This document shows, one piece after another, positions 45,503 to 53,702 of a DNA stretch of 64,000 bases (positions are counted from its first letter, which is position 1; each line of letters opens with the position of its first letter). Source of the stretch: Negativicutes bacterium (GTDB lineage: Bacteria; Bacillota_C; Negativicutes; Sporomusales_B; JARLHX01). The position numbers and the translations under genes were made by a program. Location of the stretch: positions 1-64,000 of the forward strand of contig JARLHX010000416.1 of assembly GCA_031292035.1 (NCBI GenBank). Direction: 5' to 3'. A model generated the notes under the pieces. It did not search any database. It was not told the origin of the DNA and saw only the letters and a program-made list of their open reading frames with translations.

Positions 45503-47095
45503 ATGGATAAAGGAGTCACGTTGACCCTTGTAAATTGGGTTCTCGCTTTCCTGCCCATATTGGTACTGCTATTCACAATACTATTTTTTAAATGGGGAGC
45601 GCCCAAGTCGGGGGCGATTTCCTGGTTTGTTGCAATGTTGCTCGGCATATTCGTGTTCGGGGCAGACAGCCGTTTGTTGGCGTTTGCCAACAGCAAAGGG
45701 TTGAGTCTATCACTTTATGTGCTCTTAATTATCTGGGGCGCCGTATTTTTATACAATGTCGTGGAAAAAATCGGTGCCGTTAAAATCATCGGCGACACAA
45801 TGACCAAGGTCACCGAAGACCGCTTGTTGCAATGCCTGCTGATGGCCTGGTGTTTCGCGTCTTTCATGCAGGGCATCGCTGGCTTCGGCGTACCGGTTGC
45901 TGTGGTCGCGCCCATTATGGTAGTCATGGGTTTTCCACCGGCGGTTGCCGCGGCGGCATGTTTAGTGGGGCATTCCTGGTCGATTTCCTTTGGATCGATG
46001 GGCTCGTCGTATTACACCATCCAGCTCGTCACTAAGATCCCGGGAGAGATTATCGGCCCTTGGATGGCTTCTCTATTCATCATTCCGATTATCGCCACCG
46101 GTTTTTCTGTTGCTCATATTTATGGCGGAATGGCTGCTGTCAAACGGGGGGCTCCGGCGATTATTATTACTTCAGCGGTGATGGGTACAATGATGTGGGT
46201 CATGAACTTTATCGGTGCGGCCCAACTGGCTACACTGATCCCGGCCCTCATGGGTTGCGCCACCATGGCGCTGTTATCGCGCACCTCCCTGTATCGTGTC
46301 GACAAAACCCCCGAGCAGCTAGCAGCAGAGCAAGGTGCTCCAAAAACAATGGGATTTCATCAGGCTTTTGTACCATATTACATCTTGATTGCGCTGTCGA
46401 TTGCGTCGCAGATTAAAGGTATATCAGCCATCTTCGCCCCTTATACCTGGGGACTTGATTTCCCGGCGATGAAAACCGCTTTTGGTTATGCCGTCAATGC
46501 TGAAAAACTGTATTCCCGTATCAACATATTGTCCCATCCGGCACCACTCCTGGTGGCGGCAGCATTCCTCGGCTATATTATCTTCAGCTCCACAGGCAGG
46601 TGGAAACCCGGCACGGCGGTGGCAGCGCTGAAGACCACCTTTTCGCAGTGCGTACCGACCAGTATCGGCATTCTGACCATGGTCATGATGGCGCTCATCA
46701 TGAACGATACTGGTATGACCAATCTGTTGGCCCAGGGTATGGCCAACGCCACAGGTTCCCTCTTCCCGATCGTCTCGCCGCTGATTGGTGTGCTTGGTGC
46801 TTTTCTTACCGGCAGCAATACCAATGCCAACGTGATGTTCGGGGGACTTCAGGTGGAAACCGCCAAGGTGTTGGGTATCAGCACCGTAATCATGGCGGCG
46901 GTACAATCGGTGGGTGGTTCGGTGGGATGTTCCATCGCTCCCTCTAAGGTACTTATTGGAACAGCAACAACCGGTCTTGACGGGCGGGAAAGCGAGGTAA
47001 TGAACCGGACTTTGCCATATTGTCTAATCATTACGTTGCTTGTGGGAATCAACGCCTGGCTTTTCGTCTATGTGCTGTTCCGGAATTTACCGTAA
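45503..47095 (+). CDS. LctP-family permease (lactate/glycolate-type)
   Basis: A 530-aa membrane protein with about 13 helices. FMQGIAGFGVPVAVVAPIMV (about 118-137), GHSWSISFGS and TGSNTNANVMFG (about 440) are the family landmarks of L-lactate/glycolate permeases. Because it follows the oxalate oxidoreductase genes, oxalate, glyoxylate or formate are possible substrates, which would be unusual for the family. ATG 45503 after GGGAGGAGG; the frame opens 18 bases earlier. Confidence 0.82.
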   Translation: MDKGVTLTLVNWVLAFLPILVLLFTILFFKWGAPKSGAISWFVAMLLGIFVFGADSRLLAFANSKGLSLSLYVLLIIWGAVFLYNVVEKIGAVKIIGDTMTKVTEDRLLQCLLMAWCFASFMQGIAGFGVPVAVVAPIMVVMGFPPAVAAAACLVGHSWSISFGSMGSSYYTIQLVTKIPGEIIGPWMASLFIIPIIATGFSVAHIYGGMAAVKRGAPAIIITSAVMGTMMWVMNFIGAAQLATLIPALMGCATMALLSRTSLYRVDKTPEQLAAEQGAPKTMGFHQAFVPYYILIALSIASQIKGISAIFAPYTWGLDFPAMKTAFGYAVNAEKLYSRINILSHPAPLLVAAAFLGYIIFSSTGRWKPGTAVAALKTTFSQCVPTSIGILTMVMMALIMNDTGMTNLLAQGMANATGSLFPIVSPLIGVLGAFLTGSNTNANVMFGGLQVETAKVLGISTVIMAAVQSVGGSVGCSIAPSKVLIGTATTGLDGRESEVMNRTLPYCLIITLLVGINAWLFVYVLFRNLP

Positions 47096-47113
47096 AGGGA
47101 AGGAGATGGGGAA

Positions 47114-47317
47114 ATGACCGCGAATCCGATAGAGAATAAAGCTGTTCCCTGGGGGAAAAAATATCGTACACCATTGATGAATGCCGCGTTCGTCGCCTTT
47201 TGGCTCGGATTTCCACTCTCTTATGTCGGGGCGACACAAAACAATAGCTTATATATCAATGCAGCTTTTGCCCTTTTTTCCCTGGCGTGTTTAGTGCCAT
47301 TGGTCACCAAGAAATAA
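47114..47317 (+). CDS. 67-aa two-helix membrane protein
   Basis: A small protein with a hydrophilic N-terminus (about 1-22) and two hydrophobic helices (about 23-40 and 46-63), ending in VTKK. I recognise no family. It starts 19 bases after the permease gene with SD AAGGGAAGGAGATGG and is almost certainly co-transcribed, so a helper or regulatory subunit of the permease is the simplest idea. Confidence 0.65.
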   Translation: MTANPIENKAVPWGKKYRTPLMNAAFVAFWLGFPLSYVGATQNNSLYINAAFALFSLACLVPLVTKK

Positions 47318-47325
47318 CTTATTCA

Positions 47326-47358
47326 GAGAACGCCGTATACAACGTATACGGCGTTCTC
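47326..47358. repeat. perfect 15-bp inverted repeat (hairpin) in the permease operon
   Basis: GAGAACGCCGTATAC / GTATACGGCGTTCTC around AAC. It has no T run on either side. It lies 8 bases after the 67-aa gene and 20 before the SDR gene; probably an RNA hairpin that sets relative transcript levels or a regulator site. Confidence 0.6.
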
Positions 47359-47377
47359 AAAACCAAGGAGGCCCAAC

Positions 47378-48319
47378 ATGAGAATATTGCTGGCCGGCGG
47401 AGCAGGCGATGTGGGGCGACAGATTGCCGCGCATTTTTGTGAGTGGGGACACGAAGTGATTATTCTGGATTTGCCAGAGGCGGTGGCCACGTTAACTCCT
47501 GGTGACTACCTGTCGGTTGTCCAGTCCGACCTTTCCGATCCTGAGGTACTGACAAAGGCTATGGAAGACTGTGATACAGTCGTCAACCTGGCCTGGAGTT
47601 TTGCCGAAGACCCGCGGGAACTTTTCAGCGGTGATATTGTCGGCCATATCAATTTGATGGATGCTGTAGCAACAGCGAAAGTCAGACGCTATATTTATCT
47701 CAGCTCAGCCGTAGTTTACGGCATACCCGGCGATCAACCGGTGACAGAGGAGCAAGTTTGTTGGCCGGAGCAGGCTCGCAAGCCGATGTACGGAGTGGCC
47801 AAATATACGGCGGAAAAACTGTGTCTGGCGGTTTGCAGCCAGTATGGCGTGCCAGTTACGGTGCTGCGTTTTTGGTGGGCTTTTGGCGAGACCATTGGCG
47901 GCAAACATTTGCGGCAACTGATCCGTGGGGCAATGCAGGGTGAACCGCTGCGGGTAGCCGATGGGGCCGGCGGGGCATTTCTGCGGATGGAAGACCTGGC
48001 GGCGGCGATCGAACTAGTCACCGTAAATCCAAATGCGATTGGGGCGACCTATAATTTGGGTAGTTTCTTTTTAACCTGGCAGGAGATCGGTGCTAAGATT
48101 ATTGAATATGCGAAGTCAACGGCGCCGCTAAAAATAGAGACCGCAAAACCTTGGGACGGACCGGCATTTCTGGGTGAAACCTGGAATATTAGCTGGGATA
48201 AGGCAACTGTGGAGATCGGCTATCGTCCGCAGCTTGATCCGGCTGAAGCCCGCGCTGCTTTCGACAAGGCTTTGGCGCAGTGCGTTGCGAGCGTCAGAGG
48301 TGTATCCCGAGGACGGTAG
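47378..48319 (+). CDS. NAD-dependent epimerase/dehydratase (extended SDR)
   Basis: A 313-aa Rossmann protein: GGAGDVGRQIA (residues 7-17, cofactor loop), DLSDPE (about 49), SSAVVYG (catalytic Ser, about 109) and YGVAKYTAE (catalytic Tyr and Lys, about 138-146). Sugar-nucleotide epimerase-type fold, but the substrate is unknown and no sugar genes are near. Its place behind the oxalate/permease genes suggests a hydroxy-acid or aldehyde role. Confidence 0.78.
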   Translation: MRILLAGGAGDVGRQIAAHFCEWGHEVIILDLPEAVATLTPGDYLSVVQSDLSDPEVLTKAMEDCDTVVNLAWSFAEDPRELFSGDIVGHINLMDAVATAKVRRYIYLSSAVVYGIPGDQPVTEEQVCWPEQARKPMYGVAKYTAEKLCLAVCSQYGVPVTVLRFWWAFGETIGGKHLRQLIRGAMQGEPLRVADGAGGAFLRMEDLAAAIELVTVNPNAIGATYNLGSFFLTWQEIGAKIIEYAKSTAPLKIETAKPWDGPAFLGETWNISWDKATVEIGYRPQLDPAEARAAFDKALAQCVASVRGVSRGR

Positions 48320-48395
48320 CTCGACGATGCCTCGGCAGTATATTCTTACCTGTGGATAGATAGATGAATCAGTTGATTATGCACAAGAGAAATTA

Positions 48396-48437
48396 TCGCA
48401 ATTCACCGGCGTACAAGGTCGGTGAATTGCTGTTTGT
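48396..48437 (+). terminator. rho-independent terminator after the SDR gene
   Basis: Stem GCAATTCACCG/CGGTGAATTGC, loop GCGTACAAGGT, then TGTTTGTT. Confidence 0.75.
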
Positions 48438-48533
48438 TAAGGGGGCAGAAAAGAGATTCCTGACGGAGCATGGCAGAAGGGGCCAGAGCGACGATTATAG
48501 TTTAATGGCATATGGAATATTCAGAAATTGAAT

Positions 48534-48562
48534 TTTACCTGAAGAAAAGAGTAAGATATAAT
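48534..48562 (+). promoter_or_regulatory. sigma-A-type promoter for gcl
   Basis: TTTACC (48534-48539), 17-base spacer, perfect TATAAT (48557-48562). A strong AAAGGAGG at about 48574 has no start codon near and precedes the real gcl SD by 90 bases. Confidence 0.55.
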
Positions 48563-48675
48563 GAGATTAGTTTAAAGGAGGAAATCTCTGTAATTACTTA
48601 CTGAGTGTCGGACAACCGGTACATAGCAAAATTCCCGATCGACCCGCGGAAAATAAATGAATGGGGGATACGAAT

Positions 48676-50355
48676 ATGGCGAAACAAAAGATGACTACCT
48701 CTCAGGCGATTGTCACAATCCTGGAAAAAGAAGGTATTACCGACGCGTTTGGAATTCCTGGTGCAGGTATCAATCCGGTTTATAAGTACCTTGGAATGTC
48801 CAGTATTAAACATTACTGTGTGCGTCACGAAGAAGCTGCTGTTCATGCAGCCGACGGCTATTACAGGGCTTGCGGCAAAATGGCGGTGGCTCTTTGTACG
48901 TCCGGCCCCGGCGCTACCAACTTTACCACTGGCATATATACCGCCAATATCGATTCGATTCCGGTACTTGCCATCACTGGCCAGGCGGTTACCGCTCAGC
49001 TTGGTAAAGATGCATTCCAGTGCGTTGACATTGCAAAAATCTGCGAACCTGTAGCCAAAGCTACTTTCTGTGTAACAGATGCCAGCAAAATCGTTGAGGT
49101 AATGCAAAATGCCTTTAAGTTGGCCAAGTCGGGTAAACCTGGCGCGGTAGTAGTCGATTTGCCGCTGGATGTACAGATGGCTGAAATCGAATTTGATGCC
49201 GATGCATATCAGCCCCTGGCCTGGGAAAACCCCCGTCCGGACATGGCTGACATTAAAAAAGCAATTGCCATGATCAATGAAGCCAAAAGCCCTACCATCA
49301 TCATGGGCGGCGGCGTTATTTTAGCCAATGCAAACGAGCTTTGCGTAAAATTTGCCGAAATGATGCAAATGCCGGTTATTACAACTTATATGGCCAAAGG
49401 CGGTATTCCTGTTGATCATCCGCTGGATGCAGGTCATGCAGGCATTCAGGTCGGCCAGCCTATCGGCAACAAAGTATTTGTCGACTCTGACCTGATTCTC
49501 GGGATCGGCTGCCGGTTTACCGACAGGCACACCGGTAATGTCAGTGTTTATAAAGGCAACCGCAAGTTTATCCACATCAACGTGGAACCAAAAGAAATCG
49601 GCAAGATATTCCAGCCTGATCTGGGCATCGTGGCTGACGCCAAGTTTGCTCTGGAAGCCCTGATCGAGGTGGCAACCAAGGAAGGCAAGAAGAAAGATGC
49701 AGCCCGCATCGCCGCTCTGCCTGCCTTGAAAGCCCAGCTGAAACGCAAAACTGATTATGACACTGTGCCGATCAAGCCGCATAGAGTCTACGAAGAACTC
49801 AATAAATTCTTCAAAGACGACGCCATGTTCACCACCGGCTGCGGTCTGAATCAGATTTGGTCGGGCCAGCTGCAAGATGTCAGCAAACCTGGTCTGTATA
49901 TGCCTTCCGGCGGCGCTGGTACGCTGGGCTGGGATATTCCTGGTGCATTTGGCGCCAAAATTGGCAACCCCTCCAAACATGCCGTCGCGGTGATGGGTGA
50001 CTTCGGGTTCACCTTCCATGTTCAGGAACTGGCGACCGCTGCGGCTAATAATGTGCCGGTGATTGTTGTCATCGTGAATAACGCCTATCTCAGCCTTATC
50101 CGGCAAAACCAGAAATATGCCTATGGCTACGAGCACGCAGTCTCCATGGACGAAAATCAGGATGTCATGGATTACATGAAGGTTGCTGAAGGCTTCGGCG
50201 GTGCTGGCGAACGGGTTACCAAACCGGAAGACATCAAAGGTGCTCTGGCCAGGGCTGTCAAGTCCAAGAAGCCTTACATCATTGATATTGTCTGCGAGAA
50301 GAACACCGATTGCTCGATGGGACCTGCTGTCGATTGCGTCAAAGAGTTTATCTAA
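48676..50355 (+). CDS. gcl: glyoxylate carboligase (tartronate-semialdehyde synthase)-like ThDP enzyme
   Basis: A 559-aa ThDP-dependent enzyme that would condense two glyoxylate molecules to tartronate semialdehyde and CO2. GIPGAGINPVYKYL (about 26-39) and IVNNAYLSLIRQNQ (about 468) match Gcl strongly, and the next gene is the reductase of the product. E. coli Gcl lacks the catalytic Glu of ThDP enzymes (Val51); here the position is Glu52 (CVRHEE). So it could be a canonical-mechanism Gcl or a relative with another acceptor. It is about 35 residues shorter than E. coli Gcl. Start ATG 48676 after GGGGG; ATG 48661 is also possible. Confidence 0.83.
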   Translation: MAKQKMTTSQAIVTILEKEGITDAFGIPGAGINPVYKYLGMSSIKHYCVRHEEAAVHAADGYYRACGKMAVALCTSGPGATNFTTGIYTANIDSIPVLAITGQAVTAQLGKDAFQCVDIAKICEPVAKATFCVTDASKIVEVMQNAFKLAKSGKPGAVVVDLPLDVQMAEIEFDADAYQPLAWENPRPDMADIKKAIAMINEAKSPTIIMGGGVILANANELCVKFAEMMQMPVITTYMAKGGIPVDHPLDAGHAGIQVGQPIGNKVFVDSDLILGIGCRFTDRHTGNVSVYKGNRKFIHINVEPKEIGKIFQPDLGIVADAKFALEALIEVATKEGKKKDAARIAALPALKAQLKRKTDYDTVPIKPHRVYEELNKFFKDDAMFTTGCGLNQIWSGQLQDVSKPGLYMPSGGAGTLGWDIPGAFGAKIGNPSKHAVAVMGDFGFTFHVQELATAAANNVPVIVVIVNNAYLSLIRQNQKYAYGYEHAVSMDENQDVMDYMKVAEGFGGAGERVTKPEDIKGALARAVKSKKPYIIDIVCEKNTDCSMGPAVDCVKEFI

Positions 50356-50477
50356 ATCCCGGATTCGACAAGGCTCTGCCTGGGTGCCTGGGTCATATGA
50401 TTGGACAGGCGACCGCTGGAGGCAGAAATACGCATTGCGATGCGGGAATGCAGCAGGATAACAACAAGTAGCTATGA

Positions 50478-50562
50478 AAAAACCGGCAAATGACGACTGA
50501 TGGGGGATTATTCCTTAAGAAAAAAATTCCGCGTTGAAACGTCGTATTTGCCGGTTTCTTTT
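50478..50562 (+). terminator. long-loop hairpin with T tract after gcl
   Basis: AAACCGGCAAATGACGAC at 50480 pairs with GTCGTATTTGCCGGTTT at 50541, with a 43-base loop, then CTTTTG. The large loop is unusual for a simple terminator. Confidence 0.55.
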
Positions 50563-50644
50563 GCAGGAAATAGTCACCATAACACGAAATTGGTAAGGAT
50601 CGGAAAACACTATTTTCGTAACAAATACCAAGGAGTGAATAACA

Positions 50645-51529
50645 ATGAAAATCGGGTTTATTGGTCTCGGGATCATGGGAAAACCAATGAGCAAAAACTT
50701 GCTCAAGGCAGGGTATGAACTGGTTGTTTGTGATGTCGTTAAGGCGGCGGTTGATGAAGTGGTTGCTGCAGGTGCAAAGGCCGCGGCGACTCCCAAGGAG
50801 GTCGCGCAGCAAGCTGATTTGGTCATTACCATGCTTCCCAATTCCCCACATGTCAAACAGGTAGTGCTGGGAGAAAACGGGGTTATTGAAGGTGCTAAAC
50901 CGGGCCAGGTCGTGATCGACATGAGTTCGATCGCCCCGCTGGTGAGCCGGGAGGTTGGCGTCAAACTGGCTGAGAAGGGTATTGAATTTTTGGACGCGCC
51001 GGTTAGTGGCGGCGAGCCCAAGGCGATCGACGGCACGCTGTCGGTTATGGTCGGCGGCAAGAAAGACTTGTTTGATAAGTACTATCCAGTCATGAAGACG
51101 ATGGCCGGCTCAGTGGTGCTGACCGGTGATATCGGTGCCGGCAATGTGACGAAACTGGCTAACCAGATCGTCGTTGCCCTCAATATCGCCGCCGTGTCGG
51201 AAGCGCTTGTCCTGGCAACGAAAGCTGGCGTCGAGCCAGATCTGGTTTTTCAGGCTATCCGGGGTGGACTGGCTGGCAGCACAGTAATGGATGCCAAGGC
51301 ACCACTAATGATGGATCGTAAATTTAATCCCGGTTTCCGGATCAATCTCCATATTAAAGATTTGAATAATGTATTGGAAACATCCCACGAAGTCGGGGTG
51401 TCGTTGCCGCTGACTGCCGCGGTCATGGAAATCATGCAGGCCCTGAAAGTGGACGGCATGGGTGACAATGATCACAGCAGCCTGGTGCGTTATTATGAAA
51501 AAATGGCTCAAATTGAAGTGAAACGCTAA
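50645..51529 (+). CDS. garR: tartronate semialdehyde reductase (2-hydroxy-3-oxopropionate reductase)
   Basis: A 294-aa beta-hydroxyacid dehydrogenase: GFIGLGIMGKPMSKNL (about 4-19, Rossmann loop), DAPVSGGEPKA (about 118-128) and GAGNVTKLANQ (about 165-175, catalytic Lys). It reduces tartronate semialdehyde, the Gcl product, to D-glycerate with NAD(P)H. It is separated from gcl by a hairpin of its own but is in the same direction. SD AAGGAGTG. Confidence 0.9.
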   Translation: MKIGFIGLGIMGKPMSKNLLKAGYELVVCDVVKAAVDEVVAAGAKAAATPKEVAQQADLVITMLPNSPHVKQVVLGENGVIEGAKPGQVVIDMSSIAPLVSREVGVKLAEKGIEFLDAPVSGGEPKAIDGTLSVMVGGKKDLFDKYYPVMKTMAGSVVLTGDIGAGNVTKLANQIVVALNIAAVSEALVLATKAGVEPDLVFQAIRGGLAGSTVMDAKAPLMMDRKFNPGFRINLHIKDLNNVLETSHEVGVSLPLTAAVMEIMQALKVDGMGDNDHSSLVRYYEKMAQIEVKR

Positions 51530-51535
51530 ATAGCA

Positions 51536-51588
51536 TCAAAGCCTCTTATTTCCAAGGGAGTCGTAACTGCGATAAGAGGCTTTCCCCC
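51536..51588 (+). terminator. rho-independent terminator after garR
   Basis: AAAGCCTCTTAT pairs with ATAAGAGGCTTT, loop of 22 bases, followed by CCCCC; T tract short. Confidence 0.7.
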
Positions 51589-51867
51589 GTGGGGGCTGGG
51601 ATAACCCTGCTCGATAGAGGCTTCTCTGCCGTCGCATTAGGTCGGTTTTTCGAAGCATGTTGATGGGTCTCAGTAAAATAGCGGTTTCTTGAATCGCGGC
51701 CCTATGTTGTGTGTCGAATTTTGCGAAAATTTGCGGAATTCTAATAACGATTAGGGTTGGTTACTTCCTATGTATTTCATTGTGGCGTAAGCCAGTCTGC
51801 TATTGCGAATGGCGAGAGCGCAGCTGGAAGCAATGACTCAAAAGAGAAACGAAAGGGTGTGTCGCGT

Positions 51868-53520
51868 GTGCAATGGTTTCATAATTATTCAGCGGTAAGC
51901 GGTAGCCTGGGGTTAACCGCGCTGGCAGTATCGATTCCGATTTTCTATCTTTTCTGGGCGCTGGCTGTGAAGCGGATGAAAGGACATATCGCAGGTGTAT
52001 CGACATTAATACTGACTATTGCTATTGTAGTTTTTGCTTATGGAATGCCTGTTAGTGTCGCTTTATCGGCCTCGGCCCTGGGAATGCTCAACGGGATTTT
52101 CCCGATCGGCTGGATTATTTTGACGGCAGTATTCCTCTATAATTTGACAGTTGAATCAGGACAATTTGAAATTATTAAAAGCTCTATTTCCTCTTTGTCG
52201 ACAGACCGGAGACTTCAGGCGTTATTGGTCGCCTTTTGTTTCTCGGCCTTCATGGAGGGCGTTGCTGGCCAGGGCGCCCCAGTGGCCGTCGCGGCAGCAA
52301 TGCTGATTGGTTTGGGATTCCCGGCTCTGCCGGCGGCGGTCATCTGCCTTGTTGGCAATACGCCTCCTGTCCCCTTCGGACCGGTGGGAACTCCAACCAT
52401 CATGATGTCCACAGTGACTGATATCAATAGTTTAATCGTATCCAAGGCCATTGGCTGGGATATGACCATCTTGGCGCTGGGCATTCCTATCTTTATGATG
52501 GTAGTTGTGGCCGGCTGGAAAAATGTCATGGAAGTTTTGCCGGCAGCCATTGTCGCCGGTGTCAGTTATGCTATCACCAACCATTTGGTTAGCCAGAACA
52601 TGGGACCAGAACTGCCGGCCATCTTGTCGTCCTTTGTGTCGATGCTCTGCCTGGGTGTCTTCCTGAAGTTTTGGAAACCGGCTCATATCTGGCGTTTTCC
52701 CAATGACACCGATGTCGCCAAGGAGACGGCGATCCAATACAGTACTGGTCAGATCATTCGGGCCTGGTCCCCATTTATTATCCTGATGTTTGTCATGGGT
52801 GTCTGGGGAACCCCGACATTTAAAGGCTATGTCGCCAACTCGCTGCAATGGTTTGTCAATATTCCCTCCTGGCCTGGTTTGGACGGCATTGTCTTCCGGA
52901 CAGCGCCCATCGTAGCGGCACCTGCTAAATACGCCGCCGGTTATCGTTGGGACTTTTTCTCCGCTCCCGGAACAGCCATGCTGATATCTTCCCTGATCTC
53001 GATGGTAGTGTTGGGACTTAGCCCAGCTACCGGGGTTAGAGTATTTTCCAAGACGCTTAAGCAGCTTTCCTATTCGCTGATCACCCTGGCTTCTGTTCTG
53101 GGTATCGGCTTTTTAGCCAACTATTCCGGTATGTCCTTTACCCTCGGGTTGGCTTTCGCCACCTATACCGGGATGATGTTCCCTGTCTTTTCGCCGGTCA
53201 TCGGCTATCTGGGCGTATTTTTGACTGGCTCGGTCACGTCATCGGCAGCCCTGTTCGGCAAATTGCAACAGGTTACCGCTACGCAGCTTGGCTTTAATCC
53301 GCTGCTGACCATTTCGGCCAATCTGTTCGGCGCCGATATCGGTAAGCTGATTTCGCCGCAGTCTATCGCGGTTGCCTGTGCGGCCACCGGCCTTGTTGGG
53401 CACGAGACCGATATCTTCCGGATTACAGTGAAATACTCGATTTATCTCCTCCTGTTCGTTATTGCCATCATCTTGCTGCAAGCCTGGGTCTTTCCAGGAG
53501 TTCTGCCCAAGGTCGGCTAA
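51868..53520 (+). CDS. LctP/GlcA-family permease (lactate/glycolate type), second copy
   Basis: About 550 aa, about 13 helices. FMEGVAGQGAPVAVAAAMLIG (about 126-146) corresponds to the family's conserved substrate-site stretch, and FPVFSPVIGYLGVFLTGS with TSSAALFGK (about 437-463) to the second. It lies directly after the gcl/garR pair. In enteric bacteria the related GlcA carries glycolate, so glycolate or glyoxylate uptake is the simplest role. GTG 51868 is my choice; the frame opens further up to 51757 without SD. Confidence 0.8.
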   Translation: MQWFHNYSAVSGSLGLTALAVSIPIFYLFWALAVKRMKGHIAGVSTLILTIAIVVFAYGMPVSVALSASALGMLNGIFPIGWIILTAVFLYNLTVESGQFEIIKSSISSLSTDRRLQALLVAFCFSAFMEGVAGQGAPVAVAAAMLIGLGFPALPAAVICLVGNTPPVPFGPVGTPTIMMSTVTDINSLIVSKAIGWDMTILALGIPIFMMVVVAGWKNVMEVLPAAIVAGVSYAITNHLVSQNMGPELPAILSSFVSMLCLGVFLKFWKPAHIWRFPNDTDVAKETAIQYSTGQIIRAWSPFIILMFVMGVWGTPTFKGYVANSLQWFVNIPSWPGLDGIVFRTAPIVAAPAKYAAGYRWDFFSAPGTAMLISSLISMVVLGLSPATGVRVFSKTLKQLSYSLITLASVLGIGFLANYSGMSFTLGLAFATYTGMMFPVFSPVIGYLGVFLTGSVTSSAALFGKLQQVTATQLGFNPLLTISANLFGADIGKLISPQSIAVACAATGLVGHETDIFRITVKYSIYLLLFVIAIILLQAWVFPGVLPKVG

Positions 53521-53580
53521 GCGGATAAGGTAGGGGACAAGAGTATTGGATTTGGATCGTTGATTAAGAAGTAGCAGTAA

Positions 53581-53606
53581 CAAAAGCCCGCCTAGGCGGG
53601 CTTTTG
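53581..53606 (+). terminator. rho-independent terminator (perfect palindrome)
   Basis: CAAAAGCCCGCC / GGCGGGCTTTTG with a TA centre, then TTT. Confidence 0.9.
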
Positions 53607-53702
53607 CTTTAGTGGCAGGCAAAAGGTTTTTGCAGGCGATTTAGCGAATGTGTCTGCTATAGATTGCCCATATCATCCGGATAAAAATAGGAGTAGGGAT
53701 AG

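Noticed and set aside
48574..48660. Small ORF behind the strong AAAGGAGG at 48574
   Set aside because: No start codon within reach of the SD; the nearest GTG frame (29 codons) is about 24 bases away and overlaps gcl.
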